Source of the DNA: Bilifractor porci
GTDB taxonomy: Bacteria > Bacillota > Clostridia > Lachnospirales > Lachnospiraceae
Assembly (NCBI RefSeq): GCF_009696005.1
Contig: NZ_VUMV01000001.1
Span: forward strand, 62,001-126,000
Direction of reading: 5' to 3'
DNA: 64,000 nucleotides
Part shown: in pieces, positions 10,194 to 18,116 of the stretch
Layout of the letters: the number at the start of each line of letters is the position of its first letter
Numbering within the stretch: the first letter of the stretch is position 1
Translations under genes and position numbers: made by a program
Notes under the pieces: model-generated
Told to the model about the DNA's origin: nothing
The model's database searches: none
The model's input: only the letters and a program-made list of their open reading frames with translations

Positions 10194-12131
10194 TTGCGGA
10201 AGATAGACAGAACCGGGTTTCTTCCCGTATCGAAAACAGATCTGGAGGAGGACGGAATCCGTCAGCCGGATTTTGTTTATGTCTGCGGCGACGCCTACGT
10301 CGATCATCCCAGCTTCGGGAGCGCCATCATCGGCAGAGTCCTGCAGGCGCACGGCTATACGGTCGGCATGATCTGCCAGCCGGACTGGAGGGATCCCGGA
10401 AGCATCTGTATCCTGGGGGAACCCAGGCTCGGCTTCCTGGTTTCCTCCGGGAATATGGATTCCATGGTGAATCACTATACGGTTGCAAAAAAACACCGGA
10501 AAAACGACGCCTACAGCCCCGGCGGGAAGATGGGGTTCCGGCCGGACAGGGCCGTGACCGTCTATTGTAACCTGATCCGCCGCATCTACCGCCGCACGCC
10601 GATTATTATCGGCGGAATCGAGGCAAGTCTCCGGCGGTTTGCCCACTATGATTACTGGTCCGACAAGGTGCGACGCTCCATCCTGCTGGAATCCGGCGCC
10701 GACCTGATTTCCTACGGCATGGGCGAGAAAAGCATTGTGGAAATCGCGGACGCGCTGGATGCCGGCATTCCGGTGCACGACATCACTTATATCGACGGAA
10801 CCGTTTACAAAACCAGGGAGGAAGAGAGCATTTATGACGCGGTAAGGCTCCCGGACTTCGAGGAAGTTTCCACAGACCGGACACGCTGCGCGCAGAGTGT
10901 CCGCCTGCAGTACGACAACACCGATCCGTTTCAGGCAAAGCGCCTGTATGAGACCTACGGCGGGAAGACCTTTGTTGTTCAGAATCCGCCGCAGAAGCCT
11001 CTTACCACCATAGAGATGGACGACATCTTTGCCCTTCCCTATATGCGCCGGTCGCATCCTATGTATGACGCAATGGGAGGCATTCCCGCGCTGAAGGAAG
11101 TCCGCTTCAGCCTGACATCCAACAGGGGCTGCTTCGGCGGCTGCAATTTCTGCGCCATCACTTTTCACGAGGGAAGGATTGTGCAGGCCAGAAGCCACGA
11201 GTCCATTCTACGGGAAGCAGAAGGATTTTTGAAGGATCCGGATTTTAAGGGGTATATCCACGATGTGGGAGGACCTACGGCGGAATTCCGCGGTCCTGCC
11301 TGCGAAAAGCAGCGGACAAAAGGCGCCTGCAGGAACCGTCAGTGCCTCTTTCCGGAGTGCTGTAAAAATCTGATTGTGGATCACAGCGATTACCGGAAGC
11401 TGCTGCGCGAGCTGCGGATGCTTCCGGGAGTAAAAAAGGTCTTTGTCCGCTCCGGTTTTCGTTTTGATTACCTGATGGCGGATCCCGACAAAAGCTTTCT
11501 TAAGGAGCTCTGCCAGTATCATGTCAGCGGGCAGCTCCGGGTTGCTCCCGAACACATCTCCGACCGTGTGCTTCAGGAAATGGGTAAGCCGCGCACAGAG
11601 GTCTACCGTTCCTTTGTGGAAGAATTTGAAAGGATCAACAGGGAGCTGGGTCTGAAGCAGTATATTGTCCCCTATCTGATGTCGTCCCATCCGGGAAGTA
11701 CGCTGGAGGACGCGGTCGCGCTGGCGGAATATCTGCGCGACCTGGGCTATATGCCGGAACAGGTGCAGGATTTCTATCCCACACCCGGAACGGTCTCTAC
11801 CTGCATGTACTATACCGGTATCGACCCGCGGACGATGAAAAAGGTTTACGTGGCAGTTAATCCGCATGAAAAGGCCATGCAGCGCGCGCTGATTCAGTAC
11901 CGGGACCCGGATAATTACGAGCTTGTAAAGGAGGCGCTTCTCCGTGCCGGCCGCAGGGATCTGATTGGGTTTGACAGCCACTGCCTGATTCCGCCGCGGA
12001 AGATTGTGCGGCTGTCAGGAAAAGGGCGGGGAGAGAGCCGGCAAAGGGAAAAAACGCAGGGACAGGACGGACGCGGCGGGCGCAGATCCGGCGCAAACCG
12101 CAGAACCGGAAGAAATGGAAAGCGGCAGTAA
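10194..12131 (+). CDS. YgiQ-family radical SAM protein
   Basis: 645 residues, usual for the YgiQ family (UPF0313). An N-terminal B12-binding-like segment contains GDAYVDHPSFG. The radical SAM core has CFGGCNFC (Cys313, Cys317, Cys320) for the 4Fe-4S cluster, and APEHISD lies further on. The last ~40 residues are basic, Gly/Arg-rich and probably disordered. The biochemical role of the family is unknown to me. The start is TTG 10194 after AGGAGG; a nearby out-of-frame ATG stops at once. It lies 12 nt behind leuD, probably by read-through. Confidence 0.88.
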   Translation: MRKIDRTGFLPVSKTDLEEDGIRQPDFVYVCGDAYVDHPSFGSAIIGRVLQAHGYTVGMICQPDWRDPGSICILGEPRLGFLVSSGNMDSMVNHYTVAKKHRKNDAYSPGGKMGFRPDRAVTVYCNLIRRIYRRTPIIIGGIEASLRRFAHYDYWSDKVRRSILLESGADLISYGMGEKSIVEIADALDAGIPVHDITYIDGTVYKTREEESIYDAVRLPDFEEVSTDRTRCAQSVRLQYDNTDPFQAKRLYETYGGKTFVVQNPPQKPLTTIEMDDIFALPYMRRSHPMYDAMGGIPALKEVRFSLTSNRGCFGGCNFCAITFHEGRIVQARSHESILREAEGFLKDPDFKGYIHDVGGPTAEFRGPACEKQRTKGACRNRQCLFPECCKNLIVDHSDYRKLLRELRMLPGVKKVFVRSGFRFDYLMADPDKSFLKELCQYHVSGQLRVAPEHISDRVLQEMGKPRTEVYRSFVEEFERINRELGLKQYIVPYLMSSHPGSTLEDAVALAEYLRDLGYMPEQVQDFYPTPGTVSTCMYYTGIDPRTMKKVYVAVNPHEKAMQRALIQYRDPDNYELVKEALLRAGRRDLIGFDSHCLIPPRKIVRLSGKGRGESRQREKTQGQDGRGGRRSGANRRTGRNGKRQ

Positions 12132-12199
12132 CGCCGGTAGAAGCAATGAGACTTTAACGCCGGTAGAAAAAGAAAGAGTATTTCATGCCGGAAGAAAGG
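12129..12199 (+). repeat. Short degenerate tandem repeat after the YgiQ gene
   Basis: The 14-mer TAACGCCGGTAGAA occurs exactly at 12129-12142 and 12155-12168 (period 26), with a third diverged copy (GCCGGAAGAAA) near 12187. The first copy includes the YgiQ stop codon. Confidence 0.6.
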
Positions 12200-12219
12200 C
12201 AGAAAGAGGAGTCAAGCTT

Positions 12220-12786
12220 ATGCATCCGTTCAGAGAATTGCTGGAAGACTGTCCTGTGATTGCCGCGGTAAAAAACGAGGAAGGGCTGCAGCAGAGCCTT
12301 TTGTCAGACAGCGGCATCATATTTATTCTTCACGGAGACCTCTGCGGCATCGGGGAGATCGTGCGCCGTGTCCATGAAGCCGGGAAAACCGCCATGGTAC
12401 ACACTGACCTGGTCAACGGACTTTCTGGCAAGGATACCTGCGCGGTCGATTATCTCCGGGTCGAGACCGGAGCGGACGGCATTATCTCCACCAAGCCGTC
12501 CATGGTGCGACACGCCGGGGAAATCGGCATGTACTCGGTGCTGCGGGTTTTCCTTCTGGATTCCATGGCGTATGAGAACATTTCAAGACAGTGTCTCCAG
12601 GCCCGCCCGGACTGCATTGAGGTTCTTCCAGGACTGATGCCCAAGGTGATCCGCCGCATCGTCGAACAGGAACAGGTTCCGGTCATTGCGGGAGGGCTGG
12701 TGTCCGACAAGGAGGATATTATGAATGCGCTGCAGGCGGGAGCGGTGTCTGTGTCCACGACAAAGGCCGGACTCTGGTTCGTCTGA
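12220..12786 (+). CDS. glpP: GlpP-like glycerol-3-phosphate-responsive antiterminator
   Basis: 188-residue TIM-barrel RNA-binding regulator. In Bacillus GlpP binds glycerol-3-phosphate and the leader of glp mRNAs to prevent termination. Family motifs are VHTDLVNGLSGKD, DGIISTKPSMV, VLPGLMPKVI and VIAGGLVSDKEDI. ATG 12220 has AGAGGAG upstream; longer in-frame versions overlapping the YgiQ gene have low-complexity N-termini and are rejected. No glpK, glpF or glpD is adjacent, so its targets are elsewhere. Confidence 0.88.
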   Translation: MHPFRELLEDCPVIAAVKNEEGLQQSLLSDSGIIFILHGDLCGIGEIVRRVHEAGKTAMVHTDLVNGLSGKDTCAVDYLRVETGADGIISTKPSMVRHAGEIGMYSVLRVFLLDSMAYENISRQCLQARPDCIEVLPGLMPKVIRRIVEQEQVPVIAGGLVSDKEDIMNALQAGAVSVSTTKAGLWFV

Positions 12787-12862
12787 AACGTGAAATGGAT
12801 TATTTTGTAAACCTATTATATTCAGCGGTCCGGAAAAAAGAATTCTTTAGTTAGTTTTAACA

Positions 12863-12891
12863 TTGATGTTCAAGGGAAAATTTTTTATCAT
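12863..12891 (+). promoter_or_regulatory. Promoter for the ABC importer operon
   Basis: TTGATG (12863-12868), 17 bp, TATCAT (12886-12891), in an AT-rich gap. The predicted start near 12898 is about 105 nt before the first transporter gene. Confidence 0.55.
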
Positions 12892-12915
12892 ACAGAGTAA
12901 ATGTTTTACTGACCG

Positions 12916-12936
12916 TGTCAGAAGATATTTCTGACA
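12916..12936. promoter_or_regulatory. Perfect inverted repeat in the transporter leader
   Basis: TGTCAGAA, 5-nt spacer GATAT, TTCTGACA: a perfect 8-bp dyad about 20-40 nt downstream of the predicted start. It has no U-run after it, so it looks like a repressor operator or mRNA hairpin, not a terminator. Confidence 0.5.
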
Positions 12937-13002
12937 CCTGAATCAATATTTCTTAACCCGGCGCAAAAGGCAGAAAAGAGAAGATACGGAAAGAGGGGCA
13001 CG

Positions 13003-14544
13003 ATGGGCGAACTGATTCTTGAGATGAAAAATATTACCAAGACATTCGGTTCTGTCAGTGCAAACCGGGATGTCTCCCTGAAGGTGTACGCGGGAGAGAT
13101 TCACGCGCTGCTGGGCGAAAACGGGGCTGGCAAAAGTACGCTGATGAATGTTCTGACCGGCATTTACCGGCCGGACAGCGGCCAGATTTTCTGCCATGGA
13201 AAAGAAGTCACCATCAGCTCCCCGAAGGATGCGGTCGATCTGGGGATCGGAATGGTTCATCAGCATTTCCGGCTGATTCCCACACTGACAGTTGCTGAGA
13301 ACATTTCTCTCTATACGGAAAAAAAGGGATTTCTGCTGAATCCGGCAAAAATGCAGAAACGGATCGCCGAGTGTTCCCGGAATTTTAATCTGGAGGTAGA
13401 TCCGGCTGCCGTTGTCTGGCAGCTTTCGGTGGGAGAGCAGCAGCGGGTGGAGATCGTCAAGCTCCTGTACCACGGGGCGGAGATCCTGATTCTGGACGAA
13501 CCTTCCGCCGTCCTGACGCCGCAGGAAGCACAGGATATGTTTAATGTCCTGCGGAAAATGGCGGACAGCGGGAAGGCGGTTATCGTCATCTCCCACAAAA
13601 TGAACGAAGTCCTGAACAACGCGGACCGGATTACCGTCCTGAAGGACGGGCGCATGGAGGACACCATGGTGCGAAAGGACGCCACGCTGGACCGGCTTAC
13701 CAGGGCTGTTGTGGGAAAACAGGATTACACAGAACACTTCCGGACGCAGAAAAAGATCAGTCCGGATGTGGTGTTTTCCATGGAACATGTCTGTGCGAAA
13801 AATGACCGCAATCTGGATGAACTGAAAGACATATCTTTAGAAATCAGAAAAGGCGAGATCTTCGGGATTGCCGGTGTTGCCGGAAACGGACAGCGGGAGC
13901 TTTCGGAGGTGATCGCCGGACTAAGACCCGTCACTTCAGGAAAAATTCTGGCGGAGGGAGCGGATCTTACCCGCGCGTCTGCCAGGGAACGCCGGGAAAA
14001 GGGAATCGCCCTGATTCCGGAGGACCGTCTGGAAACCGGACTGGTGCCTGATCTTAATTTTCCCGAGAATATTATTCTTACTCGTTATTCTTCTTCCCGA
14101 TACAGCCGGAAAGGCTTTCTGCGGTTTGACCGGATGCGCCGGGACGCGGAGGACTATACAAAAGAATATGAGATTCGCCACGGGGGATTTGATTTTCCGG
14201 TCGGGCTGATGTCCGGAGGAAATCAGCAGAAGCTGCTCCTGGCAAGGGAGGTTTCCGGGAATCCGAAGCTGATTGTCGCCGCCTATCCCGTGCGGGGACT
14301 GGATATCGGTGCCGCGGACATGATACGTCAGATTCTGCTGAAGCAGAGTGAAAAGGGAACCTCCGTCCTCTTTATCTCGGAGGAGCTGGATGAAATTTTC
14401 CATATGTGCGACAGAATTGGTGTGCTCTGCGATGGGGAACTGATGGGGATCCGTAACACATCAGATACAGATGTCTACGAGATCGGACAGATGATGGCAG
14501 GCGAGAGAAAGGACAGCGAAAAGGAGGCGTCTTCCCATGCGTAA
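13003..14544 (+). CDS. BMP-type (nucleoside-like) ABC importer, tandem ATPase
   Basis: 513 residues with two fused nucleotide-binding domains, the layout of RbsA/NupO-like ATPases. The N-terminal domain has Walker A GENGAGKST (38-46), signature QLSVGEQQR and Walker B LILDEPSAVL. The C-terminal domain has the usual degenerate Walker A (GVAGNGQRE) and signature MSGGNQQK. Relatives power import of nucleosides or sugars. It overlaps the next permease by 8 nt. The partner permeases and lipoprotein make this a complete importer; the substrate cannot be read from sequence. Confidence 0.92.
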   Translation: MGELILEMKNITKTFGSVSANRDVSLKVYAGEIHALLGENGAGKSTLMNVLTGIYRPDSGQIFCHGKEVTISSPKDAVDLGIGMVHQHFRLIPTLTVAENISLYTEKKGFLLNPAKMQKRIAECSRNFNLEVDPAAVVWQLSVGEQQRVEIVKLLYHGAEILILDEPSAVLTPQEAQDMFNVLRKMADSGKAVIVISHKMNEVLNNADRITVLKDGRMEDTMVRKDATLDRLTRAVVGKQDYTEHFRTQKKISPDVVFSMEHVCAKNDRNLDELKDISLEIRKGEIFGIAGVAGNGQRELSEVIAGLRPVTSGKILAEGADLTRASARERREKGIALIPEDRLETGLVPDLNFPENIILTRYSSSRYSRKGFLRFDRMRRDAEDYTKEYEIRHGGFDFPVGLMSGGNQQKLLLAREVSGNPKLIVAAYPVRGLDIGAADMIRQILLKQSEKGTSVLFISEELDEIFHMCDRIGVLCDGELMGIRNTSDTDVYEIGQMMAGERKDSEKEASSHA

Positions 14545-15601
14545 ATTCCGCTATGAAAAACGAACAGACGTCTCGATGGCGCGGAAAATCCTGAATCCCG
14601 TATTCTTTGTCCTTCTTGCTTTTCTGTTCTGCGCGCTCCTTCTTGGGGTCATGGGGTTCAGCCCCTTTGCCGTGTACGGAAAGATGATCAGCACCATTTT
14701 TTCCCTGCGCGGCCTTACCCGGAGCATTGAGGCGGGACTTCCCCTGATGTTTACGGGACTTGCCGTTGCGCTCGGCTACCGGATGAACCTGAATAACATC
14801 GGCGCGGACGGACAGTACGCGCTGGGCGCTATTTTCTGTGTGGGCGTCGGCTTGTACGGACCGCCCATGCCGGCCGTGCTGAGAATCCTGGTGATGTTTG
14901 TGGCCGCCATGCTGGGCGGCGCCCTGGCCGCGCTGATTGCCGCTGTTCCCAGGGCAATGTGGAATGTCAGCGAGACTATCCTTACCATGATGCTGAACTA
15001 TGTATTTCTGAATGTCCTGAACTATCTGATGTACGGCCCCTGGAAGGAACTGAACCAGATGGTCGCCCAGACCAGGGAAATCGACAGCTCGTTATGGCTT
15101 CCGGAGATCGGAAATACCGGGATCAGCCTGGCACTGCTGATTGCTGTCGCGATCGCGTTTCTGCTCTGGTTCCTTCTGAAGAAAACCACCTGGGGCTACC
15201 AGATGGAGGTCATCCGCCGGAGTCCCCGCGCTGCGGAGTATGCCGGCATGTCCGTCAAAAAAAATATCCTGATCACCCTCTGCCTGAGCGGGGCGATTGC
15301 CGGCCTTGCCGGGTTTGCGGAGGTAAACGGCGTCCTGCACCGTGTTCAGGCGGATCTGCCGAATAATGCCGGCTACACCGGCATTGTCATCGCGTTTCTG
15401 GCCTACCTGAATCCGCTCTCCACGGTTCTGGTGGCGTTTCTGCTGGGAGCGCTCCAGATCAGCGCGGTAGCTGTTCAGATTACCGGTGTCCCCTCCCAGG
15501 TGGCGACCATGATTCAGGGCAGCATTATGCTCTTTGTCATTGCGGGAGAATTCTTTATCCGTTACCGGCTGGTGAAGGTGCAGAAAGGAGAGGCGGCATG
15601 A
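14537..15601 (+). CDS. ABC importer permease 1 (BMP-type, NupP-like)
   Basis: 354-residue hydrophobic protein with multiple membrane segments. It has the family stretch EAGLPLMFTGLAVALGYR and the coupling-helix-like EYAGMSVKKNI. It belongs to the LivM/RbsC-like permease superfamily. ATG 14537 lies inside the end of the ATPase gene. It overlaps the second permease by 4 nt (ATGA), consistent with translational coupling and heterodimer assembly. Confidence 0.92.
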   Translation: MRKFRYEKRTDVSMARKILNPVFFVLLAFLFCALLLGVMGFSPFAVYGKMISTIFSLRGLTRSIEAGLPLMFTGLAVALGYRMNLNNIGADGQYALGAIFCVGVGLYGPPMPAVLRILVMFVAAMLGGALAALIAAVPRAMWNVSETILTMMLNYVFLNVLNYLMYGPWKELNQMVAQTREIDSSLWLPEIGNTGISLALLIAVAIAFLLWFLLKKTTWGYQMEVIRRSPRAAEYAGMSVKKNILITLCLSGAIAGLAGFAEVNGVLHRVQADLPNNAGYTGIVIAFLAYLNPLSTVLVAFLLGALQISAVAVQITGVPSQVATMIQGSIMLFVIAGEFFIRYRLVKVQKGEAA

Positions 15602-16530
15602 GCAGCACACTACTGATTTCTATCTTGTCCATGGCGGTACTGTATGCGGTGTCTGTGCTTTACGGGGCCGTCGGGGAAATCTTCGCGGAGAAGGCAGGCG
15701 TCATGAACCTCGGCCTGGAGGGGATTATGCTGATGGGAGCCGTCTCCGGCTATCTGGTGGCTGTCAATCAGAAAAATCTCGGCCTGGCCATGCTGACAGT
15801 CGTGCTGGTGGGCGCCGTCCTGGGGCTCGTTTTCGCGTTTCTTACCGTGACCCTGCAGGCGGACCAGACGGTAGCGGGAATGGCCATGCTCACCTTCAGT
15901 ACGGGCATGAGCGGGTTTATCGGAAAGAGCGTAAGCGGGGTAAACGCCAATCTTGCTTTCGAGGCGATTGCCATTCCGGGACTCAGCCGCATACCGGTCC
16001 TGGGACCCGTGCTGTTCCAGCAGAATATACTGGTTTACCTGATGTATTTCATCATTCCCCTGTCTGTGTTCTACATCAATCACACCAGGCCGGGAATGAT
16101 TCTCCGTGCGCTGGGGGAAAACCCGGCCGCCCTGGACAGCGCGGGCTACAATGTCTTTGCCCTGCGCTACGCCTATGTGATTTTCGGTTCTGTCATGACG
16201 GCGGTAGGGGGCGCCTTTGTCTCCCTTGCCTACACCAATTTCTGGAGCGATGGCATGACCAGCGGAAAGGGCTGGATTGCCTTTGCCCTGGTCGTGTTTT
16301 CCTCCTGGAATCCGCTGACGGCCGTGTTCGGAGGGCTTCTCTTCGGCGCGATCAGCGCCATCGGCGTGGACATCCAGACCCTGTTTCCGGCGATTCCGTC
16401 GCAGATTTTTGCGACGCTGCCATATATCGCAACGATCATCGCACTTGTTTTCACCACGGGGAATTTCCGAAACCGGAGGTCGGCTGCGCCCGCGGCCCTC
16501 ACCATTCCCTATGACCGTGAGAAGAGGTAA
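15598..16530 (+). CDS. ABC importer permease 2 (BMP-type, NupQ-like)
   Basis: 310-residue integral membrane protein that pairs with the preceding permease. Motifs include GEIFAEKAGVMNLGLEGIML, typical of this subfamily, and ALGENPAALDSAGYN near the coupling loop. It starts at the ATGA overlap with permease 1. A 62-nt gap with AGGAGGA precedes the lipoprotein gene. Confidence 0.92.
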   Translation: MSSTLLISILSMAVLYAVSVLYGAVGEIFAEKAGVMNLGLEGIMLMGAVSGYLVAVNQKNLGLAMLTVVLVGAVLGLVFAFLTVTLQADQTVAGMAMLTFSTGMSGFIGKSVSGVNANLAFEAIAIPGLSRIPVLGPVLFQQNILVYLMYFIIPLSVFYINHTRPGMILRALGENPAALDSAGYNVFALRYAYVIFGSVMTAVGGAFVSLAYTNFWSDGMTSGKGWIAFALVVFSSWNPLTAVFGGLLFGAISAIGVDIQTLFPAIPSQIFATLPYIATIIALVFTTGNFRNRRSAAPAALTIPYDREKR

Positions 16531-16592
16531 AGGCAGGCTGCGCCCCTGCGGAAGGGGGAAACTTATTTACAACATCAGGAGGAAGGTAAAAA

Positions 16593-17876
16593 ATGCGAAT
16601 GAAGACAAGAATGATCAGCCTCTGCGCCATTGCCGGTCTGACGGCACTCAGCCTGGCCGGCTGCAGTGAAGCTGCCGTATCCGGAAACAGCTCCGCGGCG
16701 TCCGGGAGTACAAGCACATCTGCGGCTGCGGCATCGTCCGAAAATGCTGTCAGCGCAGGTTCCGCGGCGGTGTCAACGGTAGCAACGTCCGGAGGGAGTT
16801 CCGTGTCTGGCGTCAATCAGATCCCGGAGGGGACAGAGGAAGCTTCCGCGGAAAATGTTGATTTTTCCTCGTTCAAGATCGGTGAGATCGAATCTTATGT
16901 GGTGAACGACGGCGGATGGTGCCAGGCGACACACAACAGCATTCTGAGCGCCATGAACGACCTGGGCATCCCGGAGGACAATCTGATCACACTGGAGAGC
17001 ATTGACGACACCGACCAGGCATCCGTACAGGAAGCGGCTGAACAGCTGGTAGACCAGGGATGTAACCTGATTATCGGCGCGTCCACCGGATATTCTTCCT
17101 ATCTGCCGGAAATTGCCGAAAAGAATCCGGATGTCATTTTTGCACAGTGGGGCAACAAGGTGGACGGCCTTGTCGGATATGAGATCCGCAGCTATGAGGG
17201 AATGTTCCTGGCCGGTTATGCCTGCGAGCTTCTTTCCCAGGATCAGAACACGGAGCTCGGATATTCCGCTTCTTATAATGAGTTTTCCGTGCGCACGGCC
17301 ATCAACGCCTACGCGCTCGGCGCGAAATACGCAAACGCGGACGCGAAGGTAAAGGTAGCTTCCGCGGATTCCTGGTACGACATCGACAAGGAGACCCAGT
17401 GCGCGCAGTCTCTGATCGATTCCGGAATTAAATACATGGGTATGGAAGCTTCTTCTCCCGCGATCCCGGAGACCTGCGAAAAGAACGGTGCCTTTGTGGT
17501 CGGCTATCACAACGATATGTCCAGCCTGGCACCCAATGCCGTCCTGGTTTCCTTCGAGTGGAATTTTGCCCCGATCTTCAAGAGCATTATTACACGCACC
17601 GCGGAAAAAACAGCTACCCCGGATGATTTCTATTACTGGGGCGGGGACTGCTCCAAGCTTTCCGATTTCGCGGACTTCGTTCCGGAGGATGTTGTCCAGA
17701 AGGTGGCAGACCTGAAGAGCAAGCTGGAATCCGGCGAGGTGCAGGTTTATGCCGGCGAGCTGAAGGACAACCAGGGCAATGTCCTTGTTCAGGAGGGACA
17801 GGTGATGTCTGATGAGGACATCATCCAGCAGAATTTCTTCGTGGATAACGTAGAGACATCCTGGACGGTGCAGTAA
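16593..17876 (+). CDS. BMP-family substrate-binding lipoprotein
   Basis: 427 residues. A lipoprotein signal peptide has lipobox LAGC with lipidated Cys24. A long Ser/Ala/Val-rich, probably extended linker runs to about residue 85. The PF02608-like binding domain contains NDGGWCQATHN, the Trp-bearing variant of this family, and IIGASTGYSSYLPE. It anchors outside the membrane and delivers ligand to the permease pair. Known relatives bind nucleosides or purines, but the divergent pocket makes the substrate uncertain. Expressing the binding protein last in the operon is unusual but not rare. Confidence 0.9.
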   Translation: MRMKTRMISLCAIAGLTALSLAGCSEAAVSGNSSAASGSTSTSAAAASSENAVSAGSAAVSTVATSGGSSVSGVNQIPEGTEEASAENVDFSSFKIGEIESYVVNDGGWCQATHNSILSAMNDLGIPEDNLITLESIDDTDQASVQEAAEQLVDQGCNLIIGASTGYSSYLPEIAEKNPDVIFAQWGNKVDGLVGYEIRSYEGMFLAGYACELLSQDQNTELGYSASYNEFSVRTAINAYALGAKYANADAKVKVASADSWYDIDKETQCAQSLIDSGIKYMGMEASSPAIPETCEKNGAFVVGYHNDMSSLAPNAVLVSFEWNFAPIFKSIITRTAEKTATPDDFYYWGGDCSKLSDFADFVPEDVVQKVADLKSKLESGEVQVYAGELKDNQGNVLVQEGQVMSDEDIIQQNFFVDNVETSWTVQ

Positions 17877-17925
17877 CTGAAAGAGGGCACAGACAGGAAG
17901 CGTAATGTTTGCAGCTTAATAAAGG

Positions 17926-17979
17926 CGGACGGAGAACCGGCTGAAATCTCAGATTTCCTTACGGGCCGTCCGCTTTTTT
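17926..17979 (+). terminator. Strong terminator after the ABC importer operon
   Basis: Outer stem GCGGACGG / CCGTCCGC followed by TTTTTT. An inner stem GAAAT/ATTTC extends the structure. It separates the importer operon from the MtmB-like gene. Confidence 0.85.
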
Positions 17980-17994
17980 CAGAAAGCTCCGTTT

Positions 17995-18084
17995 CCGGCT
18001 CTGCGGGGAAGCAGGTCCGGAGTAATGGGAGAAGGCAGAAATAAGTCCGGTTTTCTGTCCTGCGGCGGAAGCAGGCGGAACCGG
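17995..18084 (+). promoter_or_regulatory. Two related hairpins upstream of the MtmB-like gene
   Basis: Hairpin 1 (17995-18020): CCGG, 2-nt internal loop, CTGC, loop GGGGAA, GCAG, CCGG. Hairpin 2 (18047-18084): CCGGTT, internal loop, CCTGC, loop GGCGGAA, GCAGG, AACCGG. The two share their layout and near-identical central sequence (CTGCGG-GGAAGCAGG). They lie between the upstream terminator and the gene's AGGAGG. No good promoter was found in this gap; GATAAT at 18084-18089 lacks a -35. The elements may be RNA structures or paired protein-binding sites. Confidence 0.45.
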
Positions 18085-18116
18085 ATAATAGAAAAACATA
18101 AGATACAGGAGGAATT

